A stretch of 64,000 nucleotides of DNA from Luteimonas sp. MC1572 (GTDB lineage: Bacteria > Pseudomonadota > Gammaproteobacteria > Xanthomonadales > Xanthomonadaceae), in the NCBI RefSeq assembly GCF_016615815.1, contig NZ_CP067112.1:2108001-2172000 (forward strand), written 5' to 3'. A model generated the notes under the pieces. That model was not told the DNA's origin. It searched no databases and saw only the letters and a program-made list of their open reading frames with translations. The position numbers were made by a program, and so were the translations under genes. Positions 47,977 to 62,508 of this stretch are shown here, in pieces (positions within the stretch are counted from its first letter, which is position 1; the number at the start of each line of letters is the position of its first letter).

Positions 47977-49287
47977 TTATACGCCGCCACCCGCATGGGC
48001 TTCTGAACCCGTGCCGGCCAGCCATGCCAACGCGGCGGCTGCGACATGGAACGAGCCGAACGCGAGCACGCGATCGCCGGGGGCGGCCTGTGCGACTGCG
48101 GCGGACAACGCGGCGGCGACATCGCCATGGCGCGCGCCTGCGGCGGCCGCGGTGCCGACCAGGCGCGCGGCGAGCGCGTCGGCATCGCCACTGCGCGGAC
48201 CCGCATCGGCAAGACCCGCGAGGTACCAGGCATCGACCTGCGACGCCAGCGCGTCCACCACGCCGGCCGCGTCCTTGTCGGCAAGCGCGCCATACACCGC
48301 ATGCGTCCGTCCGCCCTGCCCGGCCTGCGTGCGCAGCCAGTCGCCCAGCGCGCGCGCCGCCTGCGGGTTGTGGCCGACATCCACCAGCACCGTGACGCCG
48401 CCGCGCTCGAAGCGCTGCAGGCGCCCCGGGATATCGGCCGCGGCCACGCCGCGTGCCCAGGCGTCATCGTCGATGTCCACGTCCAGCGCGCGCAGTGCCG
48501 CGATCGCGGTCGCCGCATTGCGCAGCTGCGTCGGCGCCGCCAGCCGGGGCATGGGCAGCGCGAGCTCGAAGCCGGGTTCGCGCCACCACCAGCCGGGGCT
48601 GGCGTCGTCGTGCAGGCCGAAGCGGAAGTCGCTGCCGCCGCGGATCGCCGACGCGCCGATGGCGTATGCATGGCCGAGCACGCTGGACGGCGGATCGTCC
48701 TCGCCCAATACCAGCGGTTTCCATGCGCGCGCGATGCCGACCTTCTCGCGCCCGATCGCCTCGCGATCCGCGCCCAGCCAGTCCTGGTGGTCGAGATCGA
48801 CGGTGGTGACCACGGCGACGTCGGGGTCGACGATGTTCACTGCGTCGAGCCGGCCACCGAGGCCGACCTCGAGCACCGCGAGGTCCAGGCCCGCGCGTTC
48901 GAACAGCCACAGCGCGGCCAGCGTGCCGTACTCGAAATAGGTCAGCGTGGTGTCGCCGCGCGCGGTCTCGACCGCGTCGAACGCGCGCACCAGCGCGGCA
49001 TCATCGGCGTCGGCGCCATCGATGCGCACGCGTTCGTTGTACGCCAGCAGGTGCGGCGACGTGTAGGCACCCACGCGCAGGCCGCTGGCGCGCGCGATCG
49101 CCTCGATGAACGCCACCGTGGAGCCCTTTCCGTTGCTCCCGGCCACCGTCACCACGTGCGCCGCCGGGCGCGCCAGCCGCATGCGTGCGGCGACCGCGCG
49201 CACGCGGTCCAGGCCCATGTCGACGGCGTGCGGGTGCTGGCCCTCGATATGCCGGAGCCAGTCGCCGAGGCTGCGCGTAACGGTCAT
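47977..49287 (-). CDS. folC: Bifunctional folylpolyglutamate/dihydrofolate synthase
   Basis: 436 residues. Mur-ligase-fold enzyme adding Glu to dihydropteroate and folates. P-loop VAGSNGKGSTVAFIEAIARA near residue 47, HDD-type YTSPHLLAYNERVRIDG, TVDLDHQDWLG, and C-terminal VDVGHNPQAARALGDWL. First of the folC-SPOR-purF-DUF455 group, 10 bp after the histidine phosphatase gene. Confidence 0.96.
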   Translation of the reverse strand: MTVTRSLGDWLRHIEGQHPHAVDMGLDRVRAVAARMRLARPAAHVVTVAGSNGKGSTVAFIEAIARASGLRVGAYTSPHLLAYNERVRIDGADADDAALVRAFDAVETARGDTTLTYFEYGTLAALWLFERAGLDLAVLEVGLGGRLDAVNIVDPDVAVVTTVDLDHQDWLGADREAIGREKVGIARAWKPLVLGEDDPPSSVLGHAYAIGASAIRGGSDFRFGLHDDASPGWWWREPGFELALPMPRLAAPTQLRNAATAIAALRALDVDIDDDAWARGVAAADIPGRLQRFERGGVTVLVDVGHNPQAARALGDWLRTQAGQGGRTHAVYGALADKDAAGVVDALASQVDAWYLAGLADAGPRSGDADALAARLVGTAAAAGARHGDVAAALSAAVAQAAPGDRVLAFGSFHVAAAALAWLAGTGSEAHAGGGV

Positions 49288-49297
49288 CGCGTCGTGC

Positions 49298-49938
49298 TCA
49301 GAGTGCGCGGTGCACCGCTTCGCCGAACAGCAGGGTGTGGTGCGTGCAGTCGTTCATGCGCACCACGTCGAGATGCTCGACGTCCGGGCCTTCGAGCAGG
49401 TTGAGCGTGGCCGGCGCCTGGCGGAAGGTCCACAGCCGGAACAGCGGCAGGCCGAGCACTCGGCACAGCAGCACCCGGTTCACCGCGTCGTGCGACACCA
49501 CGAGCAGGGTGTCGTCCGGGCCGAGGCCTTCGCAGGCATTGGCCAGCGCCGGCCAGGCCCGGGCCAGCACCTGCTTGAGCGATTCGCCGCCGGGCATCTG
49601 CACCTTGTCGGGCGTGTCGCGCCAGGCCGCGAGGCGTTCGGGATCGGACTCGCGGATCTCGCTGGCCAGCTTGCCTTCCCAGCTGCCGTGGGCGATCTCC
49701 ATCAGGCCGTTGTCGACCTCCAGCATGTCCGCGCGCGCATCGCCCAGCGCGAGGCGCGCGGTGTCGTAGGCGCGGCCGAGCGGCGACGCCACGGCGCGCG
49801 CGATGCGCACGTCGTGCAGGCGCTCGCCGAGGCGCAGCGCCTGCTTCGCGCCCGCGTCCGACAGCGGGATGTCTTCCTGGCCCTGGTAGCGGCCTTCCCG
49901 GTTCCAGGCGGTTTCGCCGTGCCGCGCGAGCAGGATCC

Positions 49939-49942
<4 letters not shown>
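49298..49942 (-). CDS. Histidine phosphatase (phosphoglycerate mutase-like)
   Basis: 214 residues. Phospho-His in LLARHGETAWN, partner Arg/His in SPLGRAYDTARLALG and VSHDAVNRVLL. Belongs to the CobC/PhoE-like branch; the substrate cannot be told. ATG overlaps the stop of the DPP7-type peptidase by 4 bp. Confidence 0.85.
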
Positions 49943-52107
<2,165 letters not shown>

Positions 52108-52210
52108 GGATGGATCCCGGATAGCCAGTGAAGGGGGAGTTTAGCCTCCCCTGCCGCCGCCTGGACCGTGCCGGTCGGCCCGGTTGCCGGTCGGGCCGGG
52201 CCGTGCCGCC

Positions 52211-54382
52211 TCAGTCCGCCTGGTCGAGCGGCAGCCCCATCTCGCGCAGCAGCTGCGGGGCCGGATAGACGCGCGCCATAAGCCAGCGCATGTAGCGCGC
52301 ATCGACGTGGATCGCGCGCTTGTAGCGCGGATCGAACATCCAGCTGGCGCTCACCGCCTCCCAGTTGCTGTCGAAGTTCAGGCCGATCAGGCGGCCCCTG
52401 GCGTCCATCACCGGCGAGCCCGAGTTGCCGCCCGTGGTGTCGAGGTTGGTCAGGAAATTGACGGTCTGCTTGCCCAGCACCGGATCGACCGTGGCGCCGA
52501 AATCGCGCCGCGCGATGGCGGCGAGCAGGGGCGCGGGTGCATCGAAAGGCGCGATGCCGGTGTGCTTTTCGACGATGCCGTCCACGGTGGTGAGCGGCGT
52601 GTAGTGCACCGCGTCACGCGGCGCCAGCGCGCTGACCTGCCCGTAGCTCACGCGCAGCGTGGAGTTGGCGTCCGGATACAGCGCCCTGCCCTGCGCTGCG
52701 GCGTGCCCGGCCAACGCACGCATGTACGCCGGACGCAGGCGCAGCAGCTCGCCTTCGCGCGCCTTGGCTTCGTCTTCCAGGCGCAGCTCGGCGGTGAGCA
52801 GCGTGGCCGCGGCCTGCATCAGCGCATCAGTCGAGGCCTGCACCTCGGCCGGCGGGGCCGCGAGCAGACGCAGGCGCACGGCTTCCTCGCCCAGCGCGGT
52901 GCCGGCGTACAACGTGTCGAGCGCCTTCGCCGCGGCGGCATCGGTGCCACCGAACACCGCATCCACCTCGGCGATGCGCTGGTCGGCCGGCAGCGCGTGG
53001 TAGCGCGCCAGCAACGTGGCCAGGATGGCGCGCTCCACCGCCGGGTCGTAGCGGCGCTGCGCCTGCTTCAGGGCGGCCTCCACCAGCGCTTCGTCGCGTT
53101 GCTGGTAGCCGCTTTCGCGCTGCGGGTCGGGCTTGCCGCGCTCCAGCGCCAGGCGCTGCAGCTGCAGCGCCGACTTCAGCAACTGGGTCTGGCCGCGCAG
53201 CATGCCGAACAGCTGGTCGCGTTCACGGGTGGCGCGTGCCTGGGCGATGACCTGCATGGCGGCGTCGATGTCCTTGCGACTGGCGGCAGCGCGCGGCTGC
53301 CGCGCCAGCCAGCCGAGCACCGCCGACTCTTCCGCGCGCCGTACCGCGACCGCGTCGCTGCGCTGCAGGCCGTCCAGTTCGCCCTGCGCGCGCTTGAGGG
53401 TGTTCTTGATGCCGGCGACGTGCGCGGCGTAGCGCACCGTGGCGTCCGGCTGGCCCTCGGTGGCGGTTTCGATGGTCTTCAGCAGCGCGGCGTTCAGCGC
53501 CACGCGCGAAGGCAGCTGCCACTCGACCTGGTCGGCGAACTCGGCGGCGGTGCGGTGGCGGAAGGTCCGCCCCGGATAGCCGGCGAGCATCGCGAAATCG
53601 CCCTCGGCGATCGGATCGGTGGAGACCTCCAGCCAGGCAGCGGGCGTGTACGGCACGTTGTCCGCGGCGAACGGCGCCGGCTTGCCGTCCGGGCCGACGT
53701 AGGCGCGGTAGAAGGCGAAGTCGCCGCTGTGGCGCGGCCACATGAAATTGTCGATCTCGTCGCCGTAGCTGCCGATCGCGTCCGGCGGCGCGTACGCCAG
53801 GCGGATGTCCTTCAGCTCCAGCTGGCGCACCAGGTGGAACTCGCTGCCGCTGTACATGTTGGCCACGCTGCACCGGTAGCCGGCCTCGGCTTCGCACTCG
53901 GCCACCACGGCCTTGCTGGCGGCATCGATCGCGTCGTAGTACGCACGGCCACGCAGGCCGCTGGCGGCACCCAGGATCCGCTCCGTGACCGGCTCGAAGC
54001 GGTCGGTCACCAGCACCCGGGCGCCCGGGCCGGCGGACACCTCGTCGGCAGGCGTCGCGGCATTGAAGCCGTTGACGATCAGGTTGTTCTCCGGCGTCGA
54101 ATTCAGCTGGATGGCGCCGTGCGCACAGTGGTGGTTGGTGACCACCAGCCCGCGCGGCGACACGAAGCTCGCGGTGCAGCCGCCCAGCGACACCACCGCG
54201 CTCATCGGATGCCTGCCGAGGTCGGCGAGATCCTTCGGATCGCCCTGGAAACCGGCGGCCTCCATCTGCGCGGCCACCGCGGGCAGCTGCGACGGCATCC
54301 ACATGCCTTCATCGGCGAGCACGGCGGCGGGAAACAGGGCGGCGGCGAGTGCGACGGGCAGCAGGCGCAGGGTCACGGGCAT
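52211..54382 (-). CDS. S46 dipeptidyl-peptidase, DPP11 type
   Basis: 723 residues from ATG 54382 (signal peptide [17 protein letters not shown]). Catalytic His85 in [12 protein letters not shown], Asp in [10 protein letters not shown], Ser654 in [10 protein letters not shown]. The residue 18 after the Ser is Ser (FDSNWEA), the DPP11 pattern, so preference for Asp/Glu at P1 is predicted. With its DPP7 neighbour it would cover acidic and hydrophobic peptides; both seem products of a duplication. Divergent from tdh. Confidence 0.92.
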   Translation of the reverse strand: MPVTLRLLPVALAAALFPAAVLADEGMWMPSQLPAVAAQMEAAGFQGDPKDLADLGRHPMSAVVSLGGCTASFVSPRGLVVTNHHCAHGAIQLNSTPENNLIVNGFNAATPADEVSAGPGARVLVTDRFEPVTERILGAASGLRGRAYYDAIDAASKAVVAECEAEAGYRCSVANMYSGSEFHLVRQLELKDIRLAYAPPDAIGSYGDEIDNFMWPRHSGDFAFYRAYVGPDGKPAPFAADNVPYTPAAWLEVSTDPIAEGDFAMLAGYPGRTFRHRTAAEFADQVEWQLPSRVALNAALLKTIETATEGQPDATVRYAAHVAGIKNTLKRAQGELDGLQRSDAVAVRRAEESAVLGWLARQPRAAASRKDIDAAMQVIAQARATRERDQLFGMLRGQTQLLKSALQLQRLALERGKPDPQRESGYQQRDEALVEAALKQAQRRYDPAVERAILATLLARYHALPADQRIAEVDAVFGGTDAAAAKALDTLYAGTALGEEAVRLRLLAAPPAEVQASTDALMQAAATLLTAELRLEDEAKAREGELLRLRPAYMRALAGHAAAQGRALYPDANSTLRVSYGQVSALAPRDAVHYTPLTTVDGIVEKHTGIAPFDAPAPLLAAIARRDFGATVDPVLGKQTVNFLTNLDTTGGNSGSPVMDARGRLIGLNFDSNWEAVSASWMFDPRYKRAIHVDARYMRWLMARVYPAPQLLREMGLPLDQAD

Positions 54383-54507
54383 TCCTCGGGGCAGGCATAA
54401 AGCCCGCGACCTTAGGCGCTGGCACCGATCGAGGCAAATCCGGCACACGCGTCGCTGCATGGGCCGGCGCTACAATCGCGCTTTCGATCGCACGCCGCAG
54501 GCCCGAC

Positions 54508-55566
54508 ATGTCGCAGACCGCACCCGCCCTCATTCCCTCCACCATGAAGGCGCTGGTCAAGCGCGAAGCAGGCAAGGGCATCTGGATGGACGAGGTGCCG
54601 GTGCCCGCGCCGGGGCCGAACGAGGTGCTGATCAAGCTCGAGAAGACCGCGATCTGCGGCACCGACCTGCACATCTACCTCTGGGACGAGTGGAGCCAGC
54701 GCACCGTCAAGCCGGGACTGGTGATCGGCCACGAGTTCGTCGGCCGCATCGTGCAGATCGGTCCGGGCGTCAACGGCTACACCCTGGGCCAGCGGGTCTC
54801 GGCCGAGGGCCACATCGTCTGCGGCCACTGCCGCAACTGCCGCGCCGGCAAGCAGCACCTGTGCCCGAACACCGTCGGCATCGGCGTGACCCGCGACGGC
54901 GCCTTCGCCGAGTACATCGTCATGCCGGCCACCAACCTGTGGCCGATCCCCGACCAGATCCCCAGCGAGCTGGCGGCGTTCTTCGACCCCTACGGCAACG
55001 CCGCGCACTGCGCGCTGGAGTTCGACGTGGTCGGCGAGGACGTGCTGATCACCGGCGCCGGCCCCATCGGGGTGATGGCGGCCGGCATCTGCAAGCACAT
55101 CGGCGCGCGCAACGTGGTGGTCACCGACGTCAACGACTACCGGCTGAAGCTCGCCGCCGACATGGGCGCCACGCGGGTGGTGAACGTGGCCCAGCAGTCG
55201 CTCAAGGAGGTCATGGCCGACCTGCATCTGGAAGGCTTCGACGTGGGCCTGGAGATGAGCGGCAACCCGCGCGCGTTCAACGACATGCTCGACTGCATGT
55301 ACCACGGCGGCAAGGTCGCCCTGCTGGGCATCCTGCCGCAGGGCGCCGGCATCGACTGGGACCGGATCATCTTCAAGGGCCTCACCGTGCAGGGCATCTA
55401 CGGCCGGAAGATGTACGAGACCTGGTACAAGATGACGCAGCTGGTGCTGTCGGGCTTCCCGCTGCACAAGGTGCTGAGCCACCAACTGCCGGTCGACGAG
55501 TTCCAGAAGGGCTTCGACCTGATGGAAAGCGGCAAGTCGGGCAAGGTGGTCCTGAGCTGGAACTGA
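54508..55566 (+). CDS. tdh: L-threonine 3-dehydrogenase
   Basis: 352 residues from ATG 54508 (weak AGG upstream); the E. coli-length start would be ATG 54544 ([12 protein letters not shown], 340 residues). Zinc MDR enzyme: catalytic [22 protein letters not shown], structural zinc four-Cys segment [15 protein letters not shown], and NAD fold [14 protein letters not shown]. Oxidises threonine to 2-amino-3-ketobutyrate for the next gene. Confidence 0.96.
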   Translation: MSQTAPALIPSTMKALVKREAGKGIWMDEVPVPAPGPNEVLIKLEKTAICGTDLHIYLWDEWSQRTVKPGLVIGHEFVGRIVQIGPGVNGYTLGQRVSAEGHIVCGHCRNCRAGKQHLCPNTVGIGVTRDGAFAEYIVMPATNLWPIPDQIPSELAAFFDPYGNAAHCALEFDVVGEDVLITGAGPIGVMAAGICKHIGARNVVVTDVNDYRLKLAADMGATRVVNVAQQSLKEVMADLHLEGFDVGLEMSGNPRAFNDMLDCMYHGGKVALLGILPQGAGIDWDRIIFKGLTVQGIYGRKMYETWYKMTQLVLSGFPLHKVLSHQLPVDEFQKGFDLMESGKSGKVVLSWN

Positions 55567-55607
55567 CGCACGGATAGAATGGCGGCTGCCTCGCAGGGAG
55601 CCGCCCC

Positions 55608-56810
55608 ATGTCCGACACCAGCCTCACCACGCGCTACGCCGACGAACTCGACGCCATCCGCAGCCAGGGGCTGTTCAAGTCCGAGCGCACGATCACCAGC
55701 CCGCAGGCGGCCGAGATCACGCTCGCCGACGGGCGCACGGTGCTGAACTTCTGCGCCAACAACTACCTGGGCCTGGCCGACCATCCGGACATCATCGCCG
55801 CGGCCAAGGACGCGCTCGACACGCACGGCTTCGGCATGGCCTCGGTGCGCTTCATCTGCGGCACCCAGGACCTGCACAAGCAGCTGGAGGCGACGATCGC
55901 CGGCTTCTTCGGCAAGGAGGACACGATCCTCTACGCCGCCTGCTTCGACGCCAACGGCGGGCTGTTCGAGCCGCTGCTGGGCGAGGACGACGCGATCATT
56001 TCCGACGCGCTCAACCATGCCTCGATCATCGACGGCGTGCGCCTGTGCAAGGCGAAGCGCTACCGCTACGCGAACTGCGACATGGCGGACCTGGAAGCGC
56101 AGCTCCGGCAGGCCCGGGCCGACGGCGCGCGCACGATCATGATCACCACCGACGGCGTGTTCTCGATGGACGGCTACATCGCCCCGCTCGACGAGATCAC
56201 CGCGCTGGCGGAGAAGTACGGCGCGCTGGTGCACATCGACGAATGCCACGCCACCGGCTTCCTCGGTGCCACCGGCCGCGGGTCCGCCGAGGTCAAGGGC
56301 GTGCTGGACCGGATCGACATCATCACCGGCACGCTGGGCAAGGCGATGGGCGGCGCGCTGGGCGGGTTCACCACCGCGAAGGCCGAGGTCGTGGAAATGC
56401 TGCGCCAGCGCTCGCGTCCCTACCTGTTCTCGAATTCGCTGCCGCCGCATGTGGTCGCGGCCGGCATCAAGGCGTTCGACATGCTGGCCGCCGCCGCCGA
56501 CCTGCGTGAGCGCCTGGTCGAAAACACGCGCTACTTCCGCGAAAGAATGACCGCCGCAGGCTTCGACGTGCGCCCGGGCACGCATCCGATCAGCCCGGTC
56601 ATGCTCTACGACGCGAAGCTCGCGCAGCGTTTCGCCGAGCGGCTGCTGGAGGAAGGCATCTACGCGATCGGCTTCTTCTTCCCGGTGGTGCCGAAGGACC
56701 AGGCGCGGATCCGCACGCAGATTTCCGCGGCGCACACGCGCGCGCACCTCGACCGCGCGATCGACGCCTTCACGCGCATCGGCCGCGAGCTCGGCGTGCT
56801 GGCGAGCTGA
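55608..56810 (+). CDS. kbl: 2-amino-3-ketobutyrate coenzyme A ligase
   Basis: 400 residues. PLP enzyme cleaving 2-amino-3-ketobutyrate with CoA into glycine and acetyl-CoA. PLP Lys at residue 245 in [27 protein letters not shown] near 45, [10 protein letters not shown]. Strong CAGGGAG ribosome site. 41 bp after tdh: a complete threonine-to-glycine pathway. Confidence 0.97.
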   Translation: MSDTSLTTRYADELDAIRSQGLFKSERTITSPQAAEITLADGRTVLNFCANNYLGLADHPDIIAAAKDALDTHGFGMASVRFICGTQDLHKQLEATIAGFFGKEDTILYAACFDANGGLFEPLLGEDDAIISDALNHASIIDGVRLCKAKRYRYANCDMADLEAQLRQARADGARTIMITTDGVFSMDGYIAPLDEITALAEKYGALVHIDECHATGFLGATGRGSAEVKGVLDRIDIITGTLGKAMGGALGGFTTAKAEVVEMLRQRSRPYLFSNSLPPHVVAAGIKAFDMLAAAADLRERLVENTRYFRERMTAAGFDVRPGTHPISPVMLYDAKLAQRFAERLLEEGIYAIGFFFPVVPKDQARIRTQISAAHTRAHLDRAIDAFTRIGRELGVLAS

Positions 56811-56898
56811 GCGGGGCTTTCGGGCAACGCGACTTCATCGAAGCGCGTTGCCTGATGGCGCAGCGAGGGCAACCGGCCTGCTGCGCCAGGCGATGCGA

Positions 56899-57480
56899 TC
56901 AGCCGGGGGTGGCTTCGCCTTTGGCCGCTTCGGCCGGAGGCGGATCCGACGCCGGCGGTGCCGCGGCGGCCGGCGATCCGTCCGCGGCGGCTGGCGCGGC
57001 GCCCGGAAGTGCCGGGGCAGCCGCCGCCACCGGCGCGGGTCCGCTGCCGCGCGCAACGCGCACTCCGCGTGACTTCATCCAGGCATCGAACTCGTCGGCG
57101 GTCATGCGCTTGCCGTTCTGGTTCATGTCGAACCGCCACGGCGTGTTGTCGAACTCTGTCTTCGGCTTGTAGGCGCCCGGATCGTCGGGGTTGGCGACGC
57201 TGGGGGCCGGCGCCGCGATGGCCACGTTGCGGCAGCCCTCGATGCGCTGGCGGAGCAGCACTTCGTCGACGGTCTGCGACTCGTCGTAGGCGTACGACAG
57301 CACGCCGCTGTTGCCACCGAGGAGGTACGAGGGCGCGACCAGTTCCTGCGCCAGGGGCGCGAGCACGGTGACGCGCTGCACCGACGCGTTCGCGGCCGGA
57401 AGGTTGGCGCAATCGATCGCCGCGTGGGCCATGCCCGGGGCGGCGAGGCCGGCCATCAACAACATTGCTGCACGCTTCAT
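56899..57480 (-). CDS. Secreted protein of unknown function with EF-hand-like loop
   Basis: 193 residues. Signal peptide (AAMLLMAGLAAPGMAHA, cleavage ~20), a compact domain of ~115 residues with Cys24 and Cys83 that could form a disulfide, a DMNQNGKRMTADEF segment that fits an EF-hand calcium loop (Asp-x-Asn-x-Asn-Gly, Arg instead of Ile at position 8), and an Ala/Pro-rich tail of ~55 residues. I do not recognise the family beyond the loop. Convergent with kbl. Confidence 0.7.
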   Translation of the reverse strand: MKRAAMLLMAGLAAPGMAHAAIDCANLPAANASVQRVTVLAPLAQELVAPSYLLGGNSGVLSYAYDESQTVDEVLLRQRIEGCRNVAIAAPAPSVANPDDPGAYKPKTEFDNTPWRFDMNQNGKRMTADEFDAWMKSRGVRVARGSGPAPVAAAAPALPGAAPAAADGSPAAAAPPASDPPPAEAAKGEATPG

Positions 57481-57527
57481 GTGGGGTTTCTCCTGCTGCG
57501 CCGCGAAGTGTAGCAGCCCCTGAAAGC

Positions 57528-57556
57528 GCGAAGCCCGGCACTGGGCCGGGCTTCGC
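57528..57556 (-). terminator. Terminator-like hairpin after the first ompA
   Basis: Perfect 12-bp stem GCGAAGCCCGGC/GCCGGGCTTCGC, 5-nt loop. Only a short T-run (CTTTC) follows on the minus strand. 23 bp after the ompA stop. Confidence 0.6.
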
Positions 57557-57578
57557 GGGACTGCTTGTGCCGACGTCC

Positions 57579-58142
57579 TCAGTTCTGGACGTTCAGCTCC
57601 GTGCGGCGGTTGCGCGCGCGGCCTTCCGGGTTGTCCGAACCGTCGTCGTTGGTGTTCGGCGCGATCGGACGGCTCTCGCCGTAACCGTTCGGGCCCACCA
57701 GGCGGCCGGAGTCGATGCCGTTGCTGGTCAGGTAGTCATAGACCGTGGTGGCACGACGCTCGGACAGCGACTGGTTGTACGCGTCGGTGCCCTTCGAGTC
57801 GGTGTGGCCAGCCACTTCGACCTTCAGCTGCGGGTAACGCTTCAGGATCTCGATCGCCTCGTTGAGGATCGACACCGCGTCAGGACGCAGGGTCGCCTTG
57901 TCGAAGTCGAAGTTGACGCCCTTCAGGTCGATCGACACCGGCACCGGGCAGCCGTCCGGACCGATGGTCTGGCCAGCCTGCGAACCGGGGCACTTGTCGT
58001 CGCAGTCGTTCACGCCGTCGCCGTCGCTGTCCATGTCGGCGCAGCTCGGGGCCACCGGAGCCGGGGCGACCGGTGCGGTCGGCTCCGGACCCAGCGGGAT
58101 CACGACGCCGACCGAGGCCAGCACGTCGCCGAACCAGTCTTC
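57579..58142 (-). repeat. 564-bp direct repeat, copy in ompA 1
   Basis: 3' half of ompA copy 1. Differs from 58853-59416 at only five positions counted by eye, all silent. Confidence 0.9.
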
Positions 58143-58667
58143 CTGCGGCGCAGCAACGCTGGTGTCGTCGAAGCTGGCGCGGTACGCAAGCTCGGTACGG
58201 ATGCCGACGCGACCCAGGTCGCCCTGCAGGCCGACGCCAACCTTGGCGGCGAAGTTGCCGTCTTCACGCTGGCCGGGGGAATTCGGGCTCGGGAAGTTGT
58301 CGTACTCCTCCTCCGAACGCTGGTAGCCGACGCCGAACAGCGCGTAGGGGTTCCAGTTGCGCCCTTCGGTGATGAAGTGGCGGCGGGCATCGAGCGACAC
58401 GCCGTACTGGCTCCAGTTGAGATCCTGGTTGGCGTCATTGTGCGGGTTCTGGTAGTTCAGCTCGGCGTCCAGCGACCACTCGGGGCTGATGAACTTGCCG
58501 ACGCCCAGCGCGAGGAACGGCGCGTTGCGCGTCTCGCGGTCGTTGTCCTGCAGGTTGAAGCCAGCGCTTCCGGTGATGTACCAGCGATCGTCGAAATCCT
58601 GCGCGACCGCGGCCTGCGACACTGCGAGACCTGCCAGCAGGGCGGTGCTCAACAAGCGAATCTTCAT
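57579..58667 (-). CDS. OmpA-family outer-membrane protein, copy 1
   Basis: 362 residues. Signal peptide (LLSTALLAGLAVSQAAVAQ), N-terminal 8-stranded barrel of ~175 residues (WYITGSAGFNLQDND, ALGVGKFISPEWSLDAELNYQNP), Pro/Ala linker, acidic calcium-type DMDSDGDGVNDCDD repeat, then OmpA peptidoglycan-binding domain (VEVAGHTDSKGTDAYNQSLSERRA). AGGAG before the ATG at 58667. The last ~185 residues are identical to copy 2, while the barrel has diverged, including the loop around residues 135-145. Confidence 0.92.
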   Translation of the reverse strand: MKIRLLSTALLAGLAVSQAAVAQDFDDRWYITGSAGFNLQDNDRETRNAPFLALGVGKFISPEWSLDAELNYQNPHNDANQDLNWSQYGVSLDARRHFITEGRNWNPYALFGVGYQRSEEEYDNFPSPNSPGQREDGNFAAKVGVGLQGDLGRVGIRTELAYRASFDDTSVAAPQEDWFGDVLASVGVVIPLGPEPTAPVAPAPVAPSCADMDSDGDGVNDCDDKCPGSQAGQTIGPDGCPVPVSIDLKGVNFDFDKATLRPDAVSILNEAIEILKRYPQLKVEVAGHTDSKGTDAYNQSLSERRATTVYDYLTSNGIDSGRLVGPNGYGESRPIAPNTNDDGSDNPEGRARNRRTELNVQN

Positions 58668-58763
58668 ATACGTACTCCTAAGTCCAGTCAGGAACGAATC
58701 GGGGGGTGGGAAGTGCGGGGGATCAACCACTCGGGCACCCTGACCCCTGCCAGTTGCGCCGCA

Positions 58764-58792
58764 ATAATACACATTCAGGTGAATGTTAACCA
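58764..58792 (-). promoter_or_regulatory. Candidate ompA copy 1 promoter with a dyad in its spacer
   Basis: Minus-strand TGGTTA (58787-58792), 17-bp spacer, TATTAT (58764-58769). The spacer contains a perfect dyad ACATTCA-CC-TGAATGT (58771-58786), well placed for a repressor or activator. The dyad is not seen before ompA copy 2. Confidence 0.5.
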
Positions 58793-58801
58793 TACATTAA
58801 A

Positions 58802-58832
58802 CCAACGCCCAGGAGCGTCCCCTGGGCGTTGG
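58802..58832 (-). terminator. Terminator of ompA copy 2
   Basis: Perfect 12-bp stem CCAACGCCCAGG/CCTGGGCGTTGG, 7-nt loop, then TTTAATG on the minus strand. It lies between the two ompA genes, 21 bp past the copy 2 stop, so each ompA is probably its own transcription unit. Confidence 0.8.
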
Positions 58833-58852
58833 CAGAGCCGGTCAAAACGAAA

Positions 58853-59416
58853 TCAGTTCTGGACGTTCAGCTCCGTGCGGCGGTTGCGCGCGCGGCCTTC
58901 CGGGTTGTCCGAACCGTCGTCGTTGGTGTTCGGCGCGATCGGACGGCTCTCGCCGTAACCGTTCGGGCCCACCAGGCGGCCGGAGTCGATGCCGTTGCTG
59001 GTCAGGTAGTCATAGACCGTGGTCGCACGACGCTCGGACAGCGACTGGTTGTACGCGTCGGTGCCCTTCGAGTCGGTGTGGCCAGCCACTTCGACCTTCA
59101 GCTGCGGATAGCGCTTCAGGATCTCGATCGCCTCGTTGAGGATCGACACCGCGTCAGGACGCAGGGTCGCCTTGTCGAAGTCGAAGTTGACGCCCTTCAG
59201 GTCGATCGACACCGGCACCGGGCAGCCGTCCGGACCGATGGTCTGGCCAGCCTGCGAACCGGGGCACTTGTCGTCGCAGTCGTTCACGCCGTCGCCGTCG
59301 CTGTCCATGTCGGCGCAGCTCGGGGCCACCGGAGCCGGAGCGACCGGTGCGGTCGGCTCCGGACCCAGCGGGATCACGACGCCGACTGAGGCCAGCACGT
59401 CGCCGAACCAGTCTTC
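58853..59416 (-). repeat. 564-bp direct repeat, copy in ompA 2
   Basis: 3' half of ompA copy 2, partner of 57579-58142. Recombination between them would delete one ompA and swap the barrel. Confidence 0.9.
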
Positions 59417-59977
59417 GCCGTCATTGCGCTCCGGGAACGGGTCGTCGTTGAGAAGCTGCGCACGCGTGTCGTCGATGGCGACGGCCCGGTAGGCCAGCTC
59501 GGTGCGGATGCTGACGCGACCCAGGTCACCCTGCAGGCCGACGCCGAACTTGCCCGCGATCGCGCCCTCTTTTTCCTCGAACGGCGAGTTCGGGTTCGGG
59601 AAGTTGTCGGTCTCGATCTCCTCGCGCTGGTAACCGAGGCCCATCAGCAGGTACGGATTCCAGTTGCGGCCTTCCCGGATGAAGTGGCGGCGGGCATCGA
59701 ACGAGATGCCGTACTGGCTCCAGTTGAGGTCCTGGTTGGCGTCGTGGTGCGGGTTCTGGTAGTTCAGCTCGGCGTCGAACGACCAGTTGGGGTTGATGAA
59801 CTTGCCGACGCCCAGCGCGAGGAACGGCGCGTTGCGCGTCTCACGGTCGTTGTCCTGCAGGTTGAAGCCTGCGCTTCCGGTGATGTACCAGCGATCGTCG
59901 AAATCCTGCGCACCGGCGGCTTGCGCCACGCCCAGCCCGCCTATCAGCATGGCAGCACAAAGCAGCTTCTTGTTCAT
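58853..59977 (-). CDS. OmpA-family outer-membrane protein, copy 2
   Basis: 374 residues. Signal peptide (MLIGGLGVAQAAGAQ), diverged barrel (GRNWNPYLLMGLGYQREEIETDN, extra RAQLLNDDPFPERNDG insertion near residue 185), then a linker, calcium-type repeat and OmpA C-domain identical in protein to copy 1. AAGGAG before the ATG. Divergent from fadH. The pair probably varies in surface loops while keeping the same wall anchor. Confidence 0.92.
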   Translation of the reverse strand: MNKKLLCAAMLIGGLGVAQAAGAQDFDDRWYITGSAGFNLQDNDRETRNAPFLALGVGKFINPNWSFDAELNYQNPHHDANQDLNWSQYGISFDARRHFIREGRNWNPYLLMGLGYQREEIETDNFPNPNSPFEEKEGAIAGKFGVGLQGDLGRVSIRTELAYRAVAIDDTRAQLLNDDPFPERNDGEDWFGDVLASVGVVIPLGPEPTAPVAPAPVAPSCADMDSDGDGVNDCDDKCPGSQAGQTIGPDGCPVPVSIDLKGVNFDFDKATLRPDAVSILNEAIEILKRYPQLKVEVAGHTDSKGTDAYNQSLSERRATTVYDYLTSNGIDSGRLVGPNGYGESRPIAPNTNDDGSDNPEGRARNRRTELNVQN

Positions 59978-60135
59978 GTCGTTATGGCTCCTTGAATCGC
60001 TTTGACGGACCTGGCGAAGACAGCGGTCGCTAGCGTATTGGGGGGAAAGGTGGCCGCCACACTGGCCACCACCGGGGCGCAGGTTAGGATCGGCGGCGTG
60101 AAGACCGCGTTAACACCCAGCTAACAATTGATTGA

Positions 60136-62238
<2,103 letters not shown>

Positions 62239-62508
62239 TCTGAATAGGGCACGTGGTGCAAGTGCCGGGCCGCTCCCGCGTTCACGCCACGTTTTCAAAA
62301 CTCGCATTAAGGTGCGCCCACTTTCCCGCCGCGTCTTCGGCGGAACCGGCACGACACGCAACCCTGCGGGTTCGCGCCCGGGCAGCAAATGCGCCACAGA
62401 GTGCCGCCGCCCTCCCCAACACGCCATGCCGGTCCGCGACAGCGGCTTCCCGATTCCATTTGGACGGGGTGCCCCGTTGCGACCGACGCAACGGAGCAAG
62501 GAGTCGTC

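Noticed and set aside
57579..59416. CRISPR or short tandem repeat array
   Set aside because: The repeated unit is one long coding half-gene present twice, not short spaced repeats.
62239..62508. Small gene between fadH and the SleB gene
   Set aside because: Frames here lack ribosome sites and coding-like composition; taken as leader/intergenic.
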